Program-made: the position numbers and the translations under genes
Part shown: piece after piece, positions 56,211 through 64,000 of the stretch
Numbering within the stretch: the first letter of the stretch is position 1
How the letters are laid out: each line of letters opens with the position of its first letter
Notes under the pieces: generated by a model
The model's input: only the letters and a program-made list of their open reading frames with translations
What the model was told of the DNA's origin: nothing
Databases searched by the model: none
Assembly: GCF_030035675.1 (NCBI RefSeq)
Contig: NC_084482.1
Coordinates: 226,698,943-226,762,942, forward strand
Direction of reading: 5' to 3'
Source of the DNA: Rhineura floridana
Taxonomy: Eukaryota > Chordata > Lepidosauria > Squamata > Rhineuridae
DNA: 64,000 nucleotides

Positions 56211-56580
56211 TTTATCACTTGTGGGCTGCCCTGATCTCCCTGTGGGAGGAAGGGTAGGATGTTGACTCATAGAACCATGTTATAGGCCTGTTGAGTCCAA
56301 CCCCCTGCTCAGTGCAGGAATCCAATGCAGGAAATTTAATAAATAAATAAATAAATAATCATCAAAACACAATTGGAGCAAATGATATCTTAAATCGCTT
56401 TGACCGCCTCCTTCTGAAATGCCATGCTTGGTCTCACACTGAAGGTAGCATTGCAATTCTAAGGCCACATTCACACCAGACATTTCTTTCATTATTATTC
56501 CACTTTAAACAGTCATGACTTCCTCCAAATAACTCCTGTTCTCCCAGCAGAGCTGCACTTTCACAGACGGTTTTGTCAAA
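56211..56580. repeat. Trace of another V2R duplication unit
   Basis: gttgagtccaaccccctgct, atcttaaatcgctttgaccg, ggtagcattgcaattctaag and acattcacaccagacatttc are in the same order as downstream of gene A (20600-21100) and gene B (36030-38000). Where an exon 6 should follow (about 57.0-58.0 kb) there is CR1 instead. The unit is cut off or rearranged here. Confidence 0.55.
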
Positions 56581-57419
56581 GATTCCCCCTTGGAGCCCTT
56601 TGAATTCAGAACCCAAGGGAGTGGTCTTTGCTTCTGAGAGCAGCACCAATTCCCTGGACAACTGCTCCCAGGAACTTGCCTTTCCAGGGCTAAGTCACAA
56701 CCAACACCAGCCCTGCATGCTAGACTGCCACTACCCCTTTACTTAGCTTTTCACTCTGAATAAGGAGAACTCAGAGCACTACTTAAACTCCCGTGCAGAA
56801 CTGTTGTTAAACTCTGTGCCTCAGTCTCTGAACTTGGAACAACAGATAGTAGTCAGTAGCATTGTGGTCAAGGACTGCATTTAGAGCCAAAGCCCCTAGT
56901 AACACACACCAAGAACCTATATCTTAGGAGACAGATCCTAGGAGAAGGAAGCCTATAGAAAGCTAATTTTCAACACCACCCTAGCAGGAAAGCTTCAGGG
57001 GACACTGTAAACAAGGCTAAATTCCAGTCGGAGAGAAGGGGAAAAAGGAAACTAAACCAATACATACAGGGGGAGAGTCAGCTCAGTCCTTGCTAAAAAG
57101 GGCAGCTTTAGCCTTCCTGAAACACAACCACAAGCTCTGTTTCCCTAGGTTAAAGAAAGGTCAGGCTGTTCTAGGTGGGAAAACAACAAACAAAAAAGAC
57201 TTGCCTGAAAGTCGCAGCCCCATGCTTAGATTAAAAGCAACCAAAAGCTTAAACCCTGCCCCTTGCTAAGGAAGGAAACCTGCCTTCCTGCCTTCACAGG
57301 AAGGAAGCCTGAGATAATCCTAAAGAGTTAAGCCCCAGCTGATAGTTGAGCCATCAGCCTCAAGTAACACATCATTGGCTGGCAGCAGTAGCTGGGAGGA
57401 ACCAGCCACACATATAAAG
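56581..57419. other. Unassigned stretch before a CR1
   Basis: No open frame of note, no known repeat motif and no copy elsewhere in the window. It may be the 5' untranslated region of the CR1 or another element's end. Confidence 0.4.
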
Positions 57420-57641
57420 TCAGAGCAGCCTAGCGAGGGAGCCTGCTCCACGAGCTAGAGGGAGCCCCAGCTGACAAAGCGTCAAGGCCCCAGCTGACAA
57501 AGCGTCAAGGTGAGTTAAGCAGCAGAGCGAGTTCGGAAGCAGGGCGAGGAGGCAAGGGCCCCCCACTCTGCCTATCTGTTCCCTGACCTCAACTAAACTG
57601 CAGTCTCCAACCCATTGACGTAATAAACCTTAAACAAAATT

Positions 57642-58544
57642 ATGCAGGTTAGAAGCCAGCAGGGGTGTGCGGGCTTTCCAGTGTTTTGCACCGCCTGCAG
57701 CATGTACGACTATCTGCCTGTTGGACAGAAGTCGTGGGTGTGCTCTCGGTGCAATGAGCTCCTGGCTCTCCGGGAACGACTTCATTTCCTTGAGGCCAAG
57801 GTGGCGGACCTGGAAAAGCTGAGAGAGGCAGAGAGGTGTGTGGAGGAGGCCTTCAGGGACGTTATAGCTGTGTCCCACTCCAAGGATGATACCTTTTCTG
57901 CTATCATGGAGAACGACGGTCTCGGGGAAGGAGAGCATCCAGCTGAGGAAGAGGGAAATGATCCCTTAGAAGGGACCCATTCCTTGGGGGATGAGCAGCT
58001 ATCCTCTCGTACCGAGGATATATCTTTAGGGGGTGGAGGGATCCTTGCAGTGGGTGATTCGATCATTAGGAACATAGACAGTGGGGTGTGTGATGGGCGT
58101 GTAGACCGCAAGGTGTTTTGCCTGCCTGGTGCAAAGGTTGCGGATATCCCCCGTCGTTTAGATAGTTTGGTAGACAGTGCTGGGGAGGAGTCAGTGGTCG
58201 TGGTGCACGTTGGCAACAACGACATGGGGAAATGCAGCCGTGAGGTCCTGGAAGCAAACTTTAGGTTGCTAGGTAGGATGCTGAAAGCCAGGACCTCCAA
58301 GGTGGCTTTCTCTGAAATGCTACCGGTTCCACACGCAGGACCAGCTAGACTGGCACAGTTTAGCAGTCTCAATGCGTGGATGAGATGATGGTGTCGGGTG
58401 GAAGGGTTTAGATTTGTTAGGCACTGGAGAACATTATGGGACAAGCCAGGCCTGTACAAAAGGGACGGGCTCCACTTGAACCAGAATGGAACCAGACTGC
58501 TGGCACTTAAAATTAAAAAGGTGGCAGGGCAGCTTTTAAACTGA
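57642..58544 (+). pseudogene. CR1 ORF1: zinc finger, coiled coil, SGNH/GDSL-esterase-like
   Basis: From MQVRSQQGCAGF: two CxxC pairs (FCTACSMYD and VCSRCNELL) form a possible zinc-binding domain. A leucine-rich helix follows (LRERLHFLEAKVADLEKLRE), then an acidic linker, then the esterase-like part with ILAVGDSIIRNID, VFCLPGAKVADI, VVVHVGNNDMGKC and DGLHLNQNGTRLL. A TGA at 58386 splits the last part. It is the more complete of the two ORF1 copies here and shows the domain order that 42941-43450 lacks. Confidence 0.85.
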
Positions 58545-58662
58545 CTGAGGGGGAAACCCGACAGGAGCTGAGGAAGGTCCGGATCGGAATAAACCTCCCT
58601 CCTGGGATAAAGACCAAAGAAATGTTGAAATTGTAAAAGGGGTAGGCCTAGAAGTAGACATT

Positions 58663-59904
58663 GTGAGAGCAGGGGCACAGGATATAAATTCAGAAGGGCA
58701 AAATTACCACAGGCCAAACCACAAGTGCCAAAGACACTTGAAGAGAGACACTGCTTACAAGTGCCTGTACGCTAATGCTAGGAGCCTCCGAACCAAGATG
58801 GGAGAACCGGAGTGCTTGGTCTTAGAGGAGAGCATTGATATAGTGAGCATAACTGAGACCTGGTGGAATGGAGAAAACCAGTGGGATAGGGTTATCCCTG
58901 GATATAAACTATATCAGAAGGACAGGGAAGGACGTATTGGTGGCGGAGTCGCTCTATATGTGAAAGAAGGCATTGAATCCAGCAAGCTGGAAACCCCAAA
59001 AGAGGCAGACTCCTCCACAGAATCGTTATGGGTGGTGATAACATGCCCCAGGAGGGATTTAATTCTGGGAATGATCTATCGTCCCCCTGATCAAAATGCT
59101 CAGGGAGACCTTGAGATGAGATATGAAATTGAGGAAGCATCGAAACTAGGAAATGTGGTAGTAATGGGTGACTTCAACTACCCGGACATAGAATGGCTGC
59201 ATATGTGTTCCAGTCATGACAAAGAAGCAAAATTTCTAGATATTCTAAATGACTATTCCCTAGACCAGTTGGTCATGGAACCGACCAGAGGGACGGCAAC
59301 CCTGGACTTAATCCTCAGTGGGGACCGGGACCTGGTGCGAGATGTAAGTGTTGTTGAACCGATTGGGAGCAGTGACCATAGTGTTATTAAATTAAACATA
59401 CATGTAACTGGCCAATTGCCAAGAAAATCCAACACGGTCACTTTTGACTTCAAGAGAGGAAACTTCACAAAAATGAGGGGATTGGTAAAAAGAAAGCTGA
59501 AGAACAAAGTCCAGAGGGTCACATCACTCGAAAATGCTTGGAAGTTGTTTAAAAACACTATATTAGAAGCTCAACTGGAGTGCATACCGCAGATCAAAAA
59601 AGGTACCGCCAGGGCCAAGAAGATGCCAGCATGGTTAATGAGCAAAGTCAAGGAAGCTCTTAGAGGCAAAAAGTCTTCCTTCAGAAAATGGAAGTCTTGT
59701 CCAAATGAAGAAAATAAAAAAGGACACAAACTCTGGCAAAAGAAATGCAAGAAGACAATAAGGGATGCTAAAAAAGAATTTGAGGAGCACATTGCTAAGA
59801 GCATAAAAACCAACAACAAAAATTCTATCAATACATTCAAAGCAGGAGACCATCTAGGGAGACGATTGGACCCTTGGATGATAAGGGAGTCAAAGGCGTA
59901 CTAA
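58663..59904 (+). pseudogene. CR1 ORF2, endonuclease part
   Basis: The open 413-residue frame has [81 protein letters not shown] and SSDHSVIKLNI. A lysine-rich linker with FRKWKSCPNEENKKGHKLWQ follows. The RT is missing through truncation at 59959. Confidence 0.88.
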
Positions 59905-60683
59905 AGAATGATAAGGACATTGCAGAGAAGCTAAATGCATTCTTTGCATCTGTCTTCACCAGAGCTTGGAAGTAACTCGTTATTTTTAACGAGTTACTTT
60001 TAATTTGTTACAATTTTAAATAACAAGTGGGTAATTCCATTACATTTGGCAAGTAACGGAACGAATAGTAATTTCCCTACTTTTCAGCTTCAACTTTAAC
60101 GTTTCCACATTAGGTTGGACGTTACTTGGGGGCGGGAACCAGGGGAAGTCAGCTCCTGGCTGTGATTAGTTAACACAAGACATGTGCCTCACACTGATTG
60201 GACCTCTGCACAGACTGTCTCTTCCCTCGTGATCTGTGTTAGGAGGCACGAGGGAAGAGATGAATAGGCAGGGGGAGCCTGCTAGCGTCTGACTCTGAGA
60301 GGAAAAAATGGACGCCGGAGGAAAAAGCCAGGGCAAGGACAACAACGGAGGAGAAGGCTGCAGCAGAATGGCGAAGAGCTGTGGAGGTGAGTGACGATGA
60401 TTTGTGTGTGTGTGTGCCCCGGTGTGTGTGTTTTCGGCTGGAGTCTCTGGTTTTGGGGGGGGGGGCTCCAGCTCTCTGGCTACCACCCCTTACTCTCTGG
60501 ACTCTCTGCTTCAATTTAAAAAAAATGAGTTTCTAGGTGGTCTAATTCCTGAGATATACACCAAAACGTAAACCCCCCCTGCACAACTTTTTTTTAAACA
60601 GATCATGCTCTAGCTACAACTCCCATCAGCCCAATCCAGTGGCCATGCTGGCTGGGGCTGATGGGATTTGTAGTTTAAAGTAA

Positions 60684-62610
60684 AGAAGGGTGACTTCGCT
60701 TGTGCCTGCTTTTGGGACGGGCTCCCGCCTCAAAAGAAGCTTATTCAGATATAAATCAGTCAGAACATTTTTTTTTGACTGATGAAATTTCTTCCGGGCA
60801 GGGAGAAACGTAGAGATCAACCTCAAAAGCCTGTTTTTGTTGGGAGGACTGGATTTCATTAATTTATGAGATAAGGTCCAGCCAACAATGCCGGACGGAC
60901 TTCTGAACAAGCTCTATCTGTTTAAGCGATACGTTTATCTTTTCTTTAAAGAGAGAACGGACTAACAGGCAAGCACCTTTCTTTCTATTATTTTTTTACT
61001 TGGTTTAAATTGTTGCAGCAAAAGGAGATTTGTCAGATTGATCGGCTTTGGACAACTTCTGGGTGAGCTATAACTCTTCTCTGTTATTCACGAAATTAAC
61101 AGCTTATCTCTGTTTCTGTCGCAAAAAGCTGTCCTGGAAGTGCATTCTAAAGATATAAACAGAAGAGGGATTTCTATTCCTGATTTCTATTCCGAGGAAT
61201 ATTATATTGTCTGGGACTATTCTCTTTTTGGTCTATTTTATTTTGACGAATCTGCTTCTTCACGACGCCACTAACTGTTTTGATGCTGGGAACTAAATTT
61301 GTTTTGCATTCTTGAACATAGAGAGATAAGGCAGGCTGCTCTGTTTATACTGTGATGTCATCAAGCCTGGAATATTAACCCAATTGTTGCTGAAATAAGA
61401 AGTGGTTCTTCTTTATTTTTGTTTTGCTTTGTTTTCGTGGTTTTAAAAATGGCAATCAAGAAAGTGGCTGAGAATCTGGAAGTAACTATGTTTCAGAAAA
61501 TAATGGATGAGATTGAGATAACGAAACAAACCCTGCGACAGGGTAGTAAGGAGCTGAAAATTGAACTGAGCAAAATGACGCAGGAGCTTAAAGAAATAGG
61601 GGATCCTGTGAGAGAGGAGAATGAGATCAGAGATGAGAAAAGAAAAAATAAAGGGAAGATACAAGCCCTGGAGATTGGAACAAATGTGGAATTGGAAAAA
61701 GATCTGGAGTTTATGGATTTTAGAAATAAAATCTACTGTTTGGAATTTAATGTTATCTCTGAAGAAATTAATGAAGATATTAGAGATAAAGTTATCAATG
61801 GCTTGGATAATCTTTTGGACTGGAATGACGTGATGGAGTTTGATATAGAGAAAATCTATGGAATTAACTGCAGCCATGTGACAATGGAAAAACTCTCAAG
61901 AGATGAGCCAGTGCATTTTGTAAAAAAGAAGAACAGAGATATGACTTTACAACAGGATTTCAGCAACTTATTCAGAATGGATGGCAAGAAAATATTTGGG
62001 ATAGAGGAAATTCCCATCAGACTCTTATTATATGACTATGGCTACGACAGCAAGATTATTATGGAATACTGATAATGGAAGATTGGACACTGAAATTACT
62101 GGACTTAACAGGACTATTGAAGATGGAAGATGGAACTAATAGGGATAATGGAATAATGGCTATTGAAATTATTGAACCTAACAGATTTTGATGAGATGGA
62201 TTAATCGAAATGTTTATTTGGACTATGGTTATGACAATAAGATTATTATAATTATTAACAAGATGGATTAATCGACATGTTTATTTGGAGAAAAATTGAT
62301 AGATATATTTCTTAAAGAATTGAAACCTCTCTTTGACTTTTTGTGGAAAGAATAAAGTAATGTTTATGAGATTTGATGATTAATTAAGATAACTACTGGA
62401 GGAAAGTGATTTTATAATATGATTTAAGAGACAGGATTGTTATATATTGTAGACCTATAACTGATTTGATCTGTGACAAATGGGCAGTCAATATTTTATT
62501 TTTTTTGTTTAATTATTTTTGTTTTGTTTTGTTTTTTGTCTTTGAATGTTTTATGATTTTGTTTTGTATGTTTTATGAAAAATTGAATAAAAATTATTGT
62601 AAAAAAAAAA
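60684..62610 (+). mobile_element. ORF1-only L1 retrotransposon (HAL1-like)
   Basis: The 1.93-kb element has a 5' UTR of about 765 bp, a single ORF (61449-62072), and an A/T-rich 3' part ending in a poly(A) of ten. The 8-mer taaagtaa at 60676-60683 and 62611-62618 is the target duplication; excising the element rejoins the hAT end. ORF2 is absent apart from a possible remnant (KELKPLFDFLWKE near 62310). A 25-bp motif (atggattaatcga) appears twice in the 3' part. It must have been mobilised by another L1's ORF2. Confidence 0.82.
61449..62072 (+). CDS. L1 ORF1-type RNA-binding protein, 207 residues
   Basis: From MAIKKVAENLEVTMFQKIMD the first 75 residues are helical and charged (coiled coil, for trimer formation in known L1 ORF1p). 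An RRM-like part follows with FRNKIYCLEFNVISEEINED and IRDKVINGLDNLL, then IEKIYGINCSH, and a short C-terminal domain with PVHFVKKKNRDMTLQQ and FGIEEIPIRLLLYDY. The order matches L1 ORF1p but it is shorter than the usual 300 or so residues. The frame is intact. The ATG at 61449 is favoured over 61419 because residues before it are hydrophobic UTR-like translation. Confidence 0.8.
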   Translation: MAIKKVAENLEVTMFQKIMDEIEITKQTLRQGSKELKIELSKMTQELKEIGDPVREENEIRDEKRKNKGKIQALEIGTNVELEKDLEFMDFRNKIYCLEFNVISEEINEDIRDKVINGLDNLLDWNDVMEFDIEKIYGINCSHVTMEKLSRDEPVHFVKKKNRDMTLQQDFSNLFRMDGKKIFGIEEIPIRLLLYDYGYDSKIIMEY

Positions 62611-62795
62611 TAAAGTAACTTTTCAAAGCTCTGGCTGCAACCCCGCCCTTTCATGATTGTGAGTAAAGTGCAGACTTGTGTTTGTGTTGTAAATCTCTCT
62701 CCCTCCAACCCTATTTTTAAAGAAATTAGGCAGGGTTTATCACAGTTTTTATTATGTAGGAAACTAATACTCATTTTTTAAAAAAATGAATGAAG

Positions 62796-63065
62796 TTTAT
62801 TTATTTATTTTTATTTATTTATTATTTGATTTATATCCCGCCCTTCCTCCCAGTAGGAGCCCAGGGCAGCAAACAAAAGCACTAAAAACACTTTAAAAAT
62901 CATAAAAACAGACTTTAAAATATATTAAAACAAAACATCTTTAAAAACATTTTTAAAAGCTTTAAAAACATTTTTTTTAAGAAAAAGTTTAAAAACATAT
63001 TAAAAAGCAATTTCAACACAGACGCAGACTGGGATAAGCTCTCAACTTAAAGGACTTGTTAAAAG
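62796..63065 (-). mobile_element. L2 3' end fragment
   Basis: tttatatcccgcccttcctc, cagtaggagcccagggcagc and the A-rich 3' UTR are followed by cagacgcagactgggataag, as at 3830-4010. It is 5' truncated before the coding part. Confidence 0.75.
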
Positions 63066-63079
63066 AACAAGTTCCTTAT

Positions 63080-63185
63080 CACTTGAGGCTGCAGTTTTCC
63101 CTGGTTGAGTAAGCCCCATTGAATACATTGGGACTTGCTTCTGAGTAAACAAACATAGGATTGCACTATAAATATCTTTACAGGT
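63080..63185. repeat. Unclassified repeat-like stretch
   Basis: taagccccattgaatacatt and gcttctgagtaaacaaacat resemble ttgagacttgctcccggtgg near 26990 and 48700 in part. Class unknown. Confidence 0.35.
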
Positions 63186-63228
63186 TATATAAATAAACAT
63201 ATTTGATAGTCATGCTTATATAAATATT

Positions 63229-63275
63229 TTCATAGAATCATAGAATAGTAGAGTTGGAAGGGGCCTATAAGGCCA
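63229..63275 (-). mobile_element. CR1-type LINE 3' tail, outer part
   Basis: catagaatcatagaatagta and ggaaggggcctataaggcca are the reversed tail, as at 9195-9250. It continues after the interruption at about 63851. Confidence 0.75.
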
Positions 63276-63850
63276 TCATTACCTTACCCTCCCTTCTGGT
63301 CTGTGAAACCCCAGCCAAGGATCAGGCCTTTGGTAAACCAAATTAAGTATTTATTACAGATAACAAAGCTAACAAGATTAACATGTGAGGCATCCTTCCC
63401 TGGCTCTCCCTGTCAGGTTCCTACCTGCTCGTGGTTACTGCCTGTCTCTAGGCACCACCAGGGACTCCACCAGTCCGGACCGCTCTCTCTTATGATTTCT
63501 CTCCCCGCTCTAGCACAGATCTCAACAGATCCCCCTGCTAGGCAACCACCAGTAACGTCCCAATACTAGTATTCCCAGAGACTCTGAATACTGGTATTGT
63601 TATTCTCTTCACCGCTGCCACCATTTGTTACAGTTCCCCTTCAGCCTTGGTCATTACCTTACCCTCCCTTCTGGTCTGTGAAACCCCAGTCAAGGATCAG
63701 GCCTTTGGTAAACCAAATTAAGTATTTGTTAAAGATAACAAAGCTAACAAGATTAACAAGATTTCTTCTTAAGGCACATAAGCATATGGTTTTACTCAAT
63801 ACTAATCCGAACTCCACCCCCCTCCTTCTTCACTCTCTCCTGGCAAACAA
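63276..63850 (-). mobile_element. LTR-like fossil interrupting the CR1 tail
   Basis: Reverse-complemented, it aligns with 40780-41235 (for example ggcctgatccttggctgggg, cacagaccagaagggaggg, tggtggcagcggtgaag). A segment of about 100 bp occurs at both ends (63280-63382 and 63651-63755). It is a broken, partial copy of the same LTR family; its exact limits are uncertain. Confidence 0.5.
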
Positions 63851-64000
63851 CTCAATGCAGGAATCCAAATCAAAGCATTCCCGACAGATGGCTGTCCAGC
63901 TGCCTCTTGAATGCCTCCAGTGTCGGAGATCCCACTACCTCTCTAGTAATTAGTTCCATTATTGTATGGCTCTAACAGTTAGGAAGCTTTTCCTGATGTC
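63851..64000 (-). mobile_element. CR1-type LINE 3' end, inner part
   Basis: aatgcaggaatccaaatcaa, gacagatggctgtccagctg and ctaacagttaggaagctttt are the reversed CR1 C-terminal coding region, continuing past the window edge. Confidence 0.75.

Larger units (their letters stand above)
57420..59959 (+). mobile_element. CR1-clade LINE, 5' part (ORF1 and endonuclease)
   Basis: The 5' region contains a 24-bp tandem pair (gccccagctgacaaagcgtc, 57465-57512), then ORF1, then ORF2 up to the linker before the RT. It stops abruptly at 59959 where a hAT-like end begins, and the RT is not found beyond. Unlike most LINE copies here it keeps its 5' end and lacks its 3' end, so it was cut by a later rearrangement. 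Confidence 0.85.
59960..62633. mobile_element. Large hAT-like element, rearranged, carrying an L1
   Basis: The left end cagagcttggaagtaactcg and the right end agtaacttttcaaagctctg match the ends of the MITE at 7678-7793. Just before the L1, 60615-60680 carries the MITE's central palindrome (actacaactcccatcagccc, gggctgatgggatttgtagt). The left 640 bp are not in the MITE and may come from a longer parent element. Flanking 8-mers (gtcttcac and gctgcaac) do not match, so the ends may not be one insertion. Confidence 0.6.

Noticed and set aside
57782-58717. 311-codon open frame on the minus strand
   Set aside because: It mirrors the CR1 ORF1, which has clear zinc-finger and esterase-like motifs on the plus strand.
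59952-62641. 8-bp target duplication around the large hAT-like element
   Set aside because: Flanks gtcttcac and gctgcaac agree at only half of the positions, so no duplication is claimed.

Overview
The window is vertebrate genomic DNA, almost certainly from a squamate reptile. The reasons are the repeat landscape (CR1, L2 and RTE/BovB-type LINEs, tRNA-derived SINEs with a BovB-like tail, hAT MITEs) and a tandem array of vomeronasal type-2 receptor (V2R) genes with the classic six-exon layout. Species cannot be told from the sequence. All host genes I can support are V2Rs on the minus strand, head to tail.

Layout, left to right. 1-4899: the 5' part of V2R gene C (exon 1, exon 2 and the first 45 bp of exon 3; the rest lies beyond the left edge). 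5-21 kb: intergenic DNA built mainly from transposons, including a near full-length L2 (about 11.96-15.53 kb), an old CR1 split by a younger L2 (17.26-18.73 kb), hAT elements, and two copies of a TATA-containing block of unknown meaning. 21498-32158: V2R gene A, six exons, open throughout (860 codons plus stop as predicted). 33-38 kb: intergenic, with an L2 carrying an open 476-residue RT frame. 38345-54711: V2R gene B, six exons, open throughout (859 codons plus stop). Its introns are swollen by an RTE that was itself hit by a 3.5-kb CR1, by LTR fossils and by SINEs. 55-64 kb: a trace of a further duplication unit (56.34-56.58 kb), a CR1 with ORF1 and the endonuclease part of ORF2, a large hAT-like element carrying an ORF1-only L1, and LTR/LINE remnants.

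Genes A and B are recent tandem duplicates whose introns align. The pair therefore acts as an internal clock: an insertion present in one and cleanly absent from the other post-dates the duplication, and several give exact empty sites with target-site duplications. Both receptors encode a signal peptide, a Venus-flytrap ligand domain (exons 1-4), a nine-cysteine linker (exon 5 and the start of exon 6) and a seven-helix domain (exon 6). By family knowledge they would be pheromone or chemosignal receptors of vomeronasal sensory neurons.

No CRISPR, operon, RNA gene or clearly new system was found. The least explained items are the duplicated TATA block near 7.9 and 9.5 kb, the conserved blocks upstream of each V2R exon 1, and the ORF1-only L1. 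All exon boundaries are read by eye from splice signals, phase and paralogue comparison; no alignment or database search was run.
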